A DNA stretch of 64,000 bases from Blastocatellia bacterium (GTDB lineage: Bacteria; Acidobacteriota; Blastocatellia; Pyrinomonadales; Pyrinomonadaceae), in the NCBI GenBank assembly GCA_016789265.1, contig JAEUQK010000009.1:1-64000 (forward strand), written 5' to 3'. The notes beneath the pieces are model-generated. The model made no database searches. It was not told the DNA's origin and saw nothing but the letters and a program-made list of their open reading frames with translations. This document shows, in pieces, positions 54,489-63,307 of this stretch. Made by a program: the position numbers and the translations under genes. Each line of letters opens with the position of its first letter. Within the stretch, counting starts at the first letter, position 1.

Positions 54489-57400
54489 ATGCGTATCCCA
54501 CTCTCAAAGAACTCGGCCGTTTTTTACTTTTCTAGTCTGCTGTTTTGTTCAATCTCATCTATTGTTCTCGTTGTTTATTGTTTCGCAACGACAGCTTTTA
54601 CCCAAAATCCGCCGATCGCGGTAAACAACGATTTCTATGTTGTCGATAAGCACCAGCATCTTGAGGTTTACGCAAATGATGCTAATGGACGAGGAAACAT
54701 AGAATACACACAAACTGCCAATGCCCCAATCATCAGTATCGATTTTGCGGTTTGTCCTTTTTGTATGTACGTCAATCCGACGAATGTGTACAGCGGGTTC
54801 GATTTCTACACTTACCGATATGTACCGCAGGTCTGCTGCGGGGCTCCACCTGATCCGCCATCAGACTGGGCCACGGTTGGGCTTCTATTCATAGGAAATG
54901 ACGACGTACAAAATGCAGGCCGATCGTGTCCTATAGTTGGGAAACCTGTAAACGTCACGAATGGCAACATGTGGCTTGAACAGCAGGATTATGTTCTACC
55001 TGGGCGCGGCGAGATCATTGAAATAACCCGATTTTATAACAGCATTAATCAGTCGAGCGGGTTGTTTGGAATTGGATGGTCAACGAAATTTGACGAGTCA
55101 TTACAATTTTACGGCGACAAGATGATCCGTCTCAATCAGCCGGACGGACGGGCCGCTTACTTTGGAAGGCAAACAACGGCCGTTCCTTACTTCTCGTTTT
55201 CGCCGGATGTTGTGGGGCAGATCGTCCAAAGTGGCGATGGTAACTTTACGCTAACTTATCAGGACGGTAGTTCGCGACTATTTAATCAAGGCGGACGACT
55301 CACATCGCTCAAGGACAGAAACGGCAATGAGACTACGCTCGCGTATGATTTCAGCAGCAACCTGATCGGTGTTACAGATTCCGCGGGGCGGACGTTGACC
55401 GTAACCCCAAATGCGAACGGTACGGTTGCGCAGATCAGTGATTCAATCGGCGTGATCGCGGATTACGAATATTTCCCCGGCACGTCGCGGCTAAAAACGG
55501 TTACATATCTAGATGGTTCAAAGTACAAATTTGAGTACAACACTGCCGCCGTTTCGGGTAAGGTTTTTCTAGCCACAGTCAAGGATGCTCTCGACCAAAT
55601 TCTCGAGACCCATGCTTACGATTCACAAGGCAGAGCAACGACATCCGAAACAGACAATGGGGCCGAAAAATTCATAGTTTCTTATACAAGCCCTGCCGGC
55701 GAAAATCCGGATACTGGCCTGACCACGGTAACCGATGCAAATGGTAAGGTGACAAAGTATTACTTTAAGAGAAAGTATGGAACAAATCTCATCACGAAAA
55801 CCGAGGGTCTGTGTTCGTGTGGAGGAGGAGGCTCCGAAGTAAGTCTATTCTACTACGACGACCGGTTAAACCTCGTAAAGAAAGTTGATGCAGAAGGTCG
55901 GCAGACTATCTATACTTATGACAGCGATCGAAACGTCACGGTCGAAGAAAGGAAATCCGGTACGACGAGTCTTGGCATTCAGAAATGGACCTACAACAGC
56001 CGTGGACAGGTACTCACGTATAAGGACCAGGTCGATCAATCAACGACGAACAACACCGTAACAAATACGTTCGACTCGAACGGCAATCTTCTGACCACGA
56101 CCGACAGGCTTGGGAATACGACGACGATGACATACACCTCGCAAGGCCAGCTTGCAACGGTGAAGGACGCCAGAAACAATACAACGACGCTGACTTACGA
56201 TTCGCAGGGCCGCCTTGCCGAGATAAAAGACGCGAACAACAAAACAACCAATATCGGTTACGACGCTCGGGCAAGGGTCACAAGCGTAACAAACGCGAAG
56301 AACGAAACAACCTCATTTACATACGATCTTAATAACCGGCCGAAACGGACAACGTTTCCAGACACGAATTACATCGAGCACACATACGATCTTGCCGGCA
56401 GAAGAACGGCGACCCGCGATGCGAGGGGAAATTCGACAACATTTGGCTATGATGCTGCATACCGATTGACGAGCGTCACCGATCCGCTCAATCACGCGAC
56501 GACTTTCGGTTACGACCTGATGTCGAACATGACATCGCAGACCGACGCGATTGGAAATGTTACGAATCTCGAATACGACGATTTCAACCGGCTCAAGAAA
56601 GTGATCTATCCTGCGGCGGCTTCGGGTGCGGCGAGGCTGGAAGAAAGTGTGACCTATGACAAACTTGGCAACGTTAAGACGCGGATAGATACCGCAGGCC
56701 GGGCGACAACCTACGATTACGACGTCCTGAATCGGCTGATCAAGATCACCGACGCCGATAATAAACTGACGCACTTCGAATACAACCTGCGGTCGCAGTT
56801 GACGAAAGTGAAAGATGCTTTGAATCAGGAGTATATATTTACATATGACCCTCTCGGGCGAGTTTTGTCACAGACGAGGGCGGGGACCACGATGGCGTTC
56901 GAATACGATCCGGTCGGGAACAGGACAAAGCGGACGGACTATGCAGGGCGCGTGACCAACTACGAATACGACGTGCTGAATCGTCTCAAAAAGATCACGT
57001 ATGTTTCCGGTTCGCCGAACACGGAACTCGATCCGACGGTGAACTATACCTATGACGAATTGTCGCGATTGCTGACCGCGACAAACTCCACGGGTACTGT
57101 CACGTTCACATACGACAGCCGGAATCGCCTAAAGACTGAAACCGACGTCTGGGGCCGTGTTATAGAATACGGTTACGACGCGAATTCGAATCGGACGCAG
57201 TTGAAACTCGACGGCATGAATCACGCGACTTATGCGTATGACAACGCCGATCGATTGACGACATTGACCGACGACGCAAACCAGAATTTCACGTTCGGTT
57301 ATGACATCGCGAACCGCCTGATCTCAAAGGCCCTGCCAAACGGCGTCAACACAACTTACGAGTATGACGGGATGTCGAGACTTAAGAGACTGAAACATCA

Positions 57401-58730
57401 GGCACCTAGCGGGACGGTCACAGACAACCAATACAGCTATAACGCGGCGAACCAGATGTCGCAAATCGCCGAACTGAGCCAGACAAAGGCGTTCATGTAT
57501 GACAATGTGGATCGGCTCACTTCGATGACTAACGGCACGGCGAACGAGAGTTACACTTTTGATGGTGTGGGAAACAGAACATCGAGCCATCTGTCGAACA
57601 CATATACCTATCAGCCGTTCAACAAGCTGACAGCGACCCAGACCACAACGCAGGGTTTCGACGCTAACGGCAACACGGTTTGGAAAAGCGAAGGCAGCAA
57701 GCGGTTTACTTATACGTGGGACTATGAGAATCGGCTTGGGAAAGTGAATGACCGGAAAACGACGGTTCGGCACTGGTACGATGCTCTTGGGCGTCGGGTA
57801 ATGACTACCGGCGGGCGAAACGGGACGACAAAGTACACGTACACAGGGCTTGATGTCGTGATGGACGATTCTAGCGTCTCGGGCATTACGAAATACCAAA
57901 ACGGTCCCGGGATCGATAACAAGCTGAGCTTGAAAACGGGAAGCGATGTAAAATACCTTCTCCAGGATCACTTGGGAAGCACGATCGGTCTAACGGACAG
58001 CACGGGAACCGTTACCGCCTCGCAATCCTACGACAGCTTCGGCAGCGGCTCGAATGCCAGCTTCCCGACCCGCTACCAATACACAGGTCGCGAGTACGAT
58101 TCATTCTCAAATCTCTACTACTACCGCGCCCGCTTCTACGATCCCAAACTCGGCCGTTTCATCTCCGAGGATCCGATCGGATTTCGTGGGGGGAACGTAA
58201 ATCTCTACGGGTATGTTCAGAGTAATTCGATAAATCAAACCGATCCTCTAGGCACTTTTGGGTTGTGCAGGCAACCCGACGGTACTATTCAAGCATGCGG
58301 TCCGAAGGATCTCGCGAGAGCCCTCGGTAGTTGGAATCCCTGGATTTCCGTTGACTTCCAAGGATCGGCTCATTTTCTGACCGCAGGCGGTACCGTTTCG
58401 ACAGGATTCATCTACAACCCTCTCACGTGCGAATTGTGTCAGACATCAAAAACATGCGTTAACTGGGGAGGAGGTGGATTTATAGGTGCCGGCCCGCAAT
58501 TAGGATTGCAACGCGGACCCTATCGCGGCGCCGACAAACTTAATATTTTCGAAGAGACGTCGGACATGACAATAGAGGGCGGTGAGGGCTTGGGCCTTGG
58601 TCTAAGCGGAACCGCCTCGAAAAGTGGACTTTCGATAGGAATTAAACCGGAACTCGCAACCGGAGCGTACGTCGGCTCCAATCAATGCACTGGAGCGGTA
58701 ACACATTGCTATTTTAGCCCGGCCAACTGA
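54489..58730 (+). CDS. secreted RHS/YD-repeat protein
   Basis: 1413 residues from ATG 54489, which follows GGAGGT by 4 bases; the frame is open 36 residues further. A hydrophobic signal peptide (about 10-38) is followed by a unique N-terminal domain with several Cys, a DUF6531-like start (VNVTNGNMWLEQQDYVLPG, residues about 155-173), about 25 YD repeats (for example TYDSQGRLAEIKDANN), and the RHS core (DHLGSTIGLTDSTG, YYYRARFYDPKLGRFISEDP) near residues 1160-1252. After DPLGTFG begins a 155-residue C-terminal domain that is Gly-rich with six Cys, the position taken by toxin tips in polymorphic toxins. No toxin family was recognised. The repeats form a cage around the tip in known RHS proteins. 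Confidence 0.93.
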   Translation: MRIPLSKNSAVFYFSSLLFCSISSIVLVVYCFATTAFTQNPPIAVNNDFYVVDKHQHLEVYANDANGRGNIEYTQTANAPIISIDFAVCPFCMYVNPTNVYSGFDFYTYRYVPQVCCGAPPDPPSDWATVGLLFIGNDDVQNAGRSCPIVGKPVNVTNGNMWLEQQDYVLPGRGEIIEITRFYNSINQSSGLFGIGWSTKFDESLQFYGDKMIRLNQPDGRAAYFGRQTTAVPYFSFSPDVVGQIVQSGDGNFTLTYQDGSSRLFNQGGRLTSLKDRNGNETTLAYDFSSNLIGVTDSAGRTLTVTPNANGTVAQISDSIGVIADYEYFPGTSRLKTVTYLDGSKYKFEYNTAAVSGKVFLATVKDALDQILETHAYDSQGRATTSETDNGAEKFIVSYTSPAGENPDTGLTTVTDANGKVTKYYFKRKYGTNLITKTEGLCSCGGGGSEVSLFYYDDRLNLVKKVDAEGRQTIYTYDSDRNVTVEERKSGTTSLGIQKWTYNSRGQVLTYKDQVDQSTTNNTVTNTFDSNGNLLTTTDRLGNTTTMTYTSQGQLATVKDARNNTTTLTYDSQGRLAEIKDANNKTTNIGYDARARVTSVTNAKNETTSFTYDLNNRPKRTTFPDTNYIEHTYDLAGRRTATRDARGNSTTFGYDAAYRLTSVTDPLNHATTFGYDLMSNMTSQTDAIGNVTNLEYDDFNRLKKVIYPAAASGAARLEESVTYDKLGNVKTRIDTAGRATTYDYDVLNRLIKITDADNKLTHFEYNLRSQLTKVKDALNQEYIFTYDPLGRVLSQTRAGTTMAFEYDPVGNRTKRTDYAGRVTNYEYDVLNRLKKITYVSGSPNTELDPTVNYTYDELSRLLTATNSTGTVTFTYDSRNRLKTETDVWGRVIEYGYDANSNRTQLKLDGMNHATYAYDNADRLTTLTDDANQNFTFGYDIANRLISKALPNGVNTTYEYDGMSRLKRLKHQAPSGTVTDNQYSYNAANQMSQIAELSQTKAFMYDNVDRLTSMTNGTANESYTFDGVGNRTSSHLSNTYTYQPFNKLTATQTTTQGFDANGNTVWKSEGSKRFTYTWDYENRLGKVNDRKTTVRHWYDALGRRVMTTGGRNGTTKYTYTGLDVVMDDSSVSGITKYQNGPGIDNKLSLKTGSDVKYLLQDHLGSTIGLTDSTGTVTASQSYDSFGSGSNASFPTRYQYTGREYDSFSNLYYYRARFYDPKLGRFISEDPIGFRGGNVNLYGYVQSNSINQTDPLGTFGLCRQPDGTIQACGPKDLARALGSWNPWISVDFQGSAHFLTAGGTVSTGFIYNPLTCELCQTSKTCVNWGGGGFIGAGPQLGLQRGPYRGADKLNIFEETSDMTIEGGEGLGLGLSGTASKSGLSIGIKPELATGAYVGSNQCTGAVTHCYFSPAN

Positions 58731-58769
58731 CTTTGAAGGATATTGTCTGTTAGGCTAGGAAATTTAAGT

Positions 58770-58961
58770 ATGCGATCACAAAAACTGGTGATTATTGGAA
58801 CGACGCTATATGGGTTGTTTGGTCTCCTAGTTATCCAATTAATCGGGCGTTCCTTTCCGAACTCGCCGTTTATTCCTTTGATCGGAATATCAATTATTGT
58901 CGCTGCCTTTCTCTGTGCAGTTTATGTATTACATTGGCTATTTAGCAAAGGACGAAAGTAA
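58770..58961 (+). CDS. small two-helix membrane protein, candidate RHS partner
   Basis: 63 residues from ATG 58770 (a TTG at 58743 would add 9). Two membrane helices (about 7-25 and 32-53) and a basic end (FSKGRK). It begins 39 bases after the RHS stop on the same strand. Its position is that of an immunity protein for the RHS tip; this is inference from position only. Confidence 0.6.
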   Translation: MRSQKLVIIGTTLYGLFGLLVIQLIGRSFPNSPFIPLIGISIIVAAFLCAVYVLHWLFSKGRK

Positions 58962-59203
58962 ATTGAACAGCTAAACAGGGAAGATCGGGGACATCTATAA
59001 AGTTAACCCATGATGTCAAGCGCACTTCGTTCGGCACATGTTTGAAGGTGTAGAAAAACAAGGTCAGGCGTGCTTTGTTGCTTTTCTTGTAGTGTGATCA
59101 TCAGTGACGTCGTTACATAAAGCTTGAAACTCATCTTCCCGGGCGATGCTCTCTCTCTCGCCGCGTCAAATCGGCGGCTGACGCAGGCGACGTCGAGGCC
59201 GGT

Positions 59204-59317
59204 CCAGCGTCCGTTGCCAAGCCTCATTGCCGTAACCGCTCCTGCGGCATTGTACAGGAAGTTCGAAGCGTACGGGCGAAGAAGTTTAGGTCTTTGTTCG
59301 TTTCGGTCATAGTCTGA
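59204..59317 (-). pseudogene. RHS-repeat protein fragment
   Basis: Translation of the minus strand reads SDYDRNEQRPKLL followed by ASNFLYNAAGAVTAMRLGNG, a segment typical of RHS/YD proteins of this group. It is about 38 residues long in an otherwise meaningless 148-codon frame, so it is a remnant. It is opposite in direction to the intact RHS gene and therefore not simply its broken tail. Confidence 0.65.
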
Positions 59318-59513
59318 TCGTGCTTCCATTTCGCTCGTTTTTGCCGCCGCCGTTTTCGCTTTTGCCGCTGCGATCCTGATACTCGCACACTTTCGCTCAG
59401 GGCCGATATAGCGATCTGTTTGATATGGGAGATCCTTTTGATATTGCATAACTTAACAAAAACGCGAAAAACGTTTGATTCGTGAGGCGTAGGCCGGACG
59501 CCGAAGTGCATTA

Positions 59514-59550
59514 ACACGACCGCCGCCGCTTGACGCACAGGCGGCCGTGT
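59514..59550. repeat. GC-rich inverted repeat
   Basis: ACACGACCGCC (59514-59524) and GGCGGCCGTGT (59540-59550) pair at 10 of 11 positions. No T-run. Confidence 0.45.
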
Positions 59551-59600
59551 AAAACCCGCGTTACATCACTCGGGCGGTTCTCTTACGCCCCGCCGAAACG

Positions 59601-59652
59601 CATCGGCGAGGGCATCGGCGACGGTATAGGAGTCGGCATCGGTATCGGCATC
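59601..59652. repeat. degenerate GGCATC/GGTATC tandem repeat
   Basis: About eight 6-base units. On the minus strand it reads Met-Pro-Ile-Pro-Met-Pro-Thr-Pro, like the Pro-rich linkers of secreted proteins here, so it may be the relic of such a linker. Confidence 0.5.
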
Positions 59653-59763
59653 TTCACCGGCTCGAGGGCACTCTCGGCGGCAGCATCAATCCTTCGATCT
59701 CGCCACCTGCGCCACCCGCGCCACTTGCGCCGGCGCAAACCATGGCGCACGAATCAAAATTGA

Positions 59764-59793
59764 AAAAGGCGGGCCCTTTCGGATCCGCCTTTT
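59764..59793. terminator. terminator hairpin after the gene at 59819
   Basis: 9-bp stem AAAAGGCGG/CCGCCTTTT with a 12-base loop; A- and T-runs on either side allow it to work in both directions. It lies 26 bases behind the minus-strand stop codon. Confidence 0.7.
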
Positions 59794-59818
59794 GATCGAT
59801 GCCAAACAATGGACTTGA

Positions 59819-60793
59819 TCACTGGACTTCTACCCAGTCTCCTGTGTGGATCTCCTGAGCCGTACGAACGATAACTGCCGTCGCGACCTTTTCCTTCACG
59901 TTGAGAACAACAAGTTCGCCGACCACTTGACGCAATGCCGGACGGCCTTTCTTGGCTTCTTCCGTCGTAACGACCTTACCGCGGGCATTGTCACCAGATT
60001 TGCGAGCCGACTGGTTTGAGAATCGTCCGCCGCGATATTCGAAACTCTGATAACCTTCCTGGCGTGCGGCAACGGATTCGTCTTCGTCATTCTCAAATGG
60101 ATTTCCCTTGCCGAGCGGACGGAACACCGTCAGATAGTCACCGATCGTCACGTTGTCTTCCGCACCGAGATCGACATAGACGACCTGTTCGCGTCCGAGC
60201 ACTTCCTGGTTGTCGCGAGCCATGAACAGGCGGCCCATCGCTTTACCCGACGGATCGCCGAACAGGTCAAGTGCGGGACGCTTTTCGAACATCGGCACCA
60301 TGCGTACTTCCACCGGACGAACCAGATCGCCAAGCAGGAAATTGTCGCAGGACATCTTCACCCGGGCGACTGAAACGTCGGATTTGACGCGAACGACCTC
60401 TACCGTGCCGACCTCTTGCACATACATGCCTAGGTCGCCCTTTTTGGTCCAACGCGTTTTCACCTGACCGCGCGGTCGAACGACCGACATGACGTCACCC
60501 GGCTTTACGCCGCTGCCCGAACCCATGTTCAGATAGACATAGTTGAACTGAGAGTAGAACCAGCCGTCCTGCTCGTTAACGGCTCCGACCAGTCGGTTGC
60601 TAGTGTCCATCGAACCGCTCTGTACGTAACCCGCACATTGGACGTTGCTGCCCTCGGCAACACGAAAACTGCGGTCCGTCGGGCCAATAACTGTAGTTTT
60701 GGCCGTACCTTGAGCTAGTGCTGACGCTCCGAAAACGAATAGGGCTGCGAATGCGGACGCAGCGAGTCTTTTGCAAAGGCTTTGAAAATTCAC
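59819..60793 (-). CDS. secreted protein of unknown function
   Basis: 324 residues, signal peptide ending near ASALAQ (about 27). The mature part has two similar beta-rich units ending in phrases such as GSGSGVKPGDVMSVVRPRG and EDNVTIGDYLTVFRPLGKG, and closes with KEKVATAVIVRTAQEIHTGD. This 'value-GD-x-V' pattern recalls the C-terminal domain of FlgT-like proteins. No flagellar genes are nearby. A charged, Arg/Gly-rich loop (about 250-290) separates the last unit. Confidence 0.75.
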   Translation of the reverse strand: MNFQSLCKRLAASAFAALFVFGASALAQGTAKTTVIGPTDRSFRVAEGSNVQCAGYVQSGSMDTSNRLVGAVNEQDGWFYSQFNYVYLNMGSGSGVKPGDVMSVVRPRGQVKTRWTKKGDLGMYVQEVGTVEVVRVKSDVSVARVKMSCDNFLLGDLVRPVEVRMVPMFEKRPALDLFGDPSGKAMGRLFMARDNQEVLGREQVVYVDLGAEDNVTIGDYLTVFRPLGKGNPFENDEDESVAARQEGYQSFEYRGGRFSNQSARKSGDNARGKVVTTEEAKKGRPALRQVVGELVVLNVKEKVATAVIVRTAQEIHTGDWVEVQ

Positions 60794-61058
60794 GGTTGTC
60801 TCCTTGGTTGTGCCGATCTGTTTGCTGAAATTGCAGGTTCTCTGTTAGGTAAAGAGAATGGCAGTTAGCTATAGAAGTGGTTTGCCCAGTGGGCCTATAT
60901 TATCTTATATGGAGTGGTTTCGATTAGTCAACAGATTTTTGCATTGTTTAACACGGGGAGATGAGATCATTTCACCCCGTGCCGCTCCGTATTTGCCATT
61001 CCAACTACCGCTTTGCTAGTATTTTCGTTTGCCGCGAAACCGCAGCACCTCACACCAG

Positions 61059-61134
<76 letters not shown>

Positions 61135-61627
61135 CGTTTTACGCAGTAAATACGGCTACTTGACAACATAGCATCTAGAGGACGTCCAATATAACGCTCC
61201 TGAAAGTGCATTTTGGGTGCAATTTTGGGTGCAAACAGAAGTTTTCTGCCGTTTCTGTAACGCCCGCTTTCCGGTATCCCACGCAGCTATGACTCTTGAC
61301 GCCTCCAGTGGCCAGTTGCGGACCGGAGGATAGCCGAGCTTCCGGGAATCGGAGCAACGCCCGCCGCCACCCAGAACTCCATAGAGTTCGGAAACACAAA
61401 TCTGAAAATCTGCGTATCGGCAGTTCGACCCCCGTCCCTGGCCACCAAATAACTTCGATAAACGGAATGGTCTAGCGTCACCAGTTGATTTCATCTGGAC
61501 GCTATTTTTAGCTCTAGGGAACATTCCTTTGTTGGGGAAACGTTTCAGATGAATTCCTTCAACCTCCATTCAAACACAAATTCTAGAGGCACGTCTTTTG
61601 CATTAGTCGGGACGGAGTACATTTTGG
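61135..61627. other. region between tRNA-Thr and the excisionase-like gene
   Basis: 493 bases. No real gene: the minus-strand frame at 61156-61569 reads through the tRNA-Phe fragment and is rejected. The text TTTTGGGTGCAATTTTGGGTGCAAAC (61210-61235) contains a short direct repeat. Confidence 0.5.
61401..61447 (+). repeat. 3' half of a tRNA-Phe(GAA), probable attachment-site scar
   Basis: From the anticodon loop CTGAAAA through the 3' anticodon strand (TCTGCG), variable region (TATCGG), T-loop TTCGACC and acceptor end CCTGGCCACCA, the sequence follows a normal bacterial tRNA-Phe. One extra C in the T-arm and the absence of any 5' half show it is not a working gene. A 3' tRNA piece ending at CCA is the usual leftover of integrase-mediated insertion at a tRNA. 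Confidence 0.75.
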
Positions 61628-61918
61628 ATGGAAATTATGACAGGTGAAATTTTAGATAATGACCAGCTGGCAGAAAGGTGGAAGCTAACCGGAACGGCGG
61701 ATGCGATCGCCAAGCGGTTCCAGCGCCTTAGAGCTCTACCGAAGTCCAATCCGCGTCATTTAAAGGCGTTCAAGATTGGTAATCAAACACGTTATCGAAT
61801 GGCGGATATTTTAGAGTATGAGAACCGGAACGCGAAGAACTTCACGCGAAGCAGTGGTCAACGGGGCAAGCGAAATCTCTCTGCGCAAACGCTATCTCTT
61901 GCGAACCAAACTGCGTAG
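61628..61918 (+). CDS. excisionase-like winged-helix DNA-binding protein
   Basis: 96 residues. LDNDQLAERWKLTGTADAIAKRF resembles the helix-turn-helix start of excisionase/AlpA-like factors and FKIGNQTRYRMADILEYEN their typical end (wing followed by the 'I-LEY' helix). The spacing between the two is longer than in the shortest Xis proteins. No integrase gene is in the window. A start at ATG 61637 is also possible. Probably a relic or regulator of the element at the tRNA-Phe scar. Confidence 0.6.
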   Translation: MEIMTGEILDNDQLAERWKLTGTADAIAKRFQRLRALPKSNPRHLKAFKIGNQTRYRMADILEYENRNAKNFTRSSGQRGKRNLSAQTLSLANQTA

Positions 61919-62155
61919 GTTAGATCTGATGTGATTTCCTTTGAAGAGATCGCTCCGAATGCTGAATAGCTTTTACACCATCGGTCAATATTTGCACCAA
62001 GAGCGAGTAAGAAAGCACCACGAATGTTTATTTGACAGCGGCTTCCCATTAAGAAATACTTGCTCCATCTGAAACTGAACGCCCCCAAAAGCGTTCACTC
62101 AGATGAGGCCGTGGACGGTGTGGGAGACGTTCACGGCATTTTCTTGCGCGACCCC

Positions 62156-63307
62156 TCATCCTCCAAACTGTGATCTGAGATCAGTCAGCCTTCCGATTCG
62201 CCTGACGATTGTTCCCGGACTCGGACACTCGCAGCGAATACTCGCCCGTCGAATCTCATGGAAAGTTGGCATACGGCCGAGCTTTTTCGATAGCTTCTTG
62301 AGGGCCAACATGATCTCTCGGTCGGAGTACGAACGCGGCTTCACCTTACCAAAGCCGGCCGCCCGATATGCGTCCGGCAAACTTCCGAACATCCTCGCAA
62401 ATGTAGTAGCTGAGGCGCACTCGCCGAGCTTGCTTGCGGCATTGATGTCCCGGTCGGTCGGTTTTCTTCCAAGTTCTCTTCCAAGCGCTTTTAGCTGTGC
62501 TATCAATTCTTCCTTTGTATATTTTTGCCAGTACGTTGTCCGCTCTCTGGCTTTGCGGTAGGCCGTCTGCGTTTTGGCGGCACGACGCGCTTTTGAAAGT
62601 GTTCCGAACGCATTCAGAAACATCTTCAGCGACGGCCCTTTACCTTCGTCGTACAACCGCTGCAGATCCGCGGCCTGTATCGGACGATCGAGTGTCGCGT
62701 CCAACGTTTTTAGGATCGCGATCAATTCCTCGCGGCTGTAGTTCTTTTTGGAGGCACCGGCCGCTTCGATCGCGGCAGGAACCGATCCGAAAGCGCGAAG
62801 AAAATGATAAGGCGGTGAAACCTCTTTTCTCCGTCGCGCCTTATCAACGTCCTCGTCAAAAAGCGGTCGGCCTAACTTCCGCCGGAGTTGGCGAAGTTCA
62901 TTCAGAAGTCGTTCGCGATCCGATGCGTCAAATTCCTGTTTGTATCTGGGTTTCAGCTTTGCCCGCCTTAGGGCGGAAAGAAAACTGCCGAACACCGCGT
63001 AATATACGTACAGCGGGTAAACGCGTTCTCGTTCCCGTAGTCCGGGCCAATCGTATGTTGTCGGTGTCCTTCCCAGTTCTCGGGCAATTTCTTTGAGCTC
63101 AGCGACTAAATATTGTTTCGATGGCAGATCATCCGTCTTACGCCTCTTTTCCTTGCCGCTTCTGATTTCCGGGTTCTCAAGGAACCAACGTCGGCACGCC
63201 CGGCAATAAAACCTCTGCTTCCGATGCTTTCCAAATCCCGCCTTGCTGGTCTCCTTACTACCGCAGTGGTAGCAAATTGAGCCTGATTGAATTGGTGGCC
63301 GTCCCAT
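62156..63307 (-). CDS. zinc-ribbon protein with five HNH-associated repeats
   Basis: 383 residues, very basic. A zinc ribbon (Cys12, Cys15, Cys35, Cys38; CYHCGS and FYCRACRRWF, as in IS1-type transposase accessory ribbons) is followed by five copies of a repeat of about 58 residues, at about 63-120, 128-186, 189-246, 263-322 and 327-382. Each has the form ELxxxL...LGRxPTxxD...FGSxxxAxRxAG, for example ELIAQLKALGRELGRKPTDR and FARMFGSLPDAYRAAGFGK. This matches the 'homing endonuclease associated repeat'. No HNH or other nuclease domain is present, so it is likely a DNA-binding protein. The start overlaps the radical SAM gene stop by one base (TAATG), showing translational coupling. Confidence 0.8.
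   Translation of the reverse strand: MGRPPIQSGSICYHCGSKETSKAGFGKHRKQRFYCRACRRWFLENPEIRSGKEKRRKTDDLPSKQYLVAELKEIARELGRTPTTYDWPGLRERERVYPLYVYYAVFGSFLSALRRAKLKPRYKQEFDASDRERLLNELRQLRRKLGRPLFDEDVDKARRRKEVSPPYHFLRAFGSVPAAIEAAGASKKNYSREELIAILKTLDATLDRPIQAADLQRLYDEGKGPSLKMFLNAFGTLSKARRAAKTQTAYRKARERTTYWQKYTKEELIAQLKALGRELGRKPTDRDINAASKLGECASATTFARMFGSLPDAYRAAGFGKVKPRSYSDREIMLALKKLSKKLGRMPTFHEIRRASIRCECPSPGTIVRRIGRLTDLRSQFGG

Larger units (their letters stand above)
58962..59818. other. gene-poor region with RHS debris
   Basis: About 860 bases without an intact gene. It contains an RHS fragment on the minus strand, one hairpin, a GGCATC-type repeat and a terminator, listed separately. Confidence 0.6.

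Noticed and set aside
59003..59449. 148-codon minus-strand ORF as an intact gene
   Set aside because: Only 38 residues look like RHS; the flanks are nonsense, so it is listed as a fragment.
59530..59763. 77-codon ORF with a Gly-Ile repeat
   Set aside because: The repeat comes from the GGCATC tandem repeat and the rest is Arg/His-rich noise; treated as low-complexity DNA.
61156..61569. 137-codon minus-strand ORF next to tRNA-Thr
   Set aside because: It runs antisense through the tRNA-Phe fragment and has no protein-like pattern; its C-terminal NCTQN text looked like an integrase end but no catalytic R-H-R-Y residues are present.
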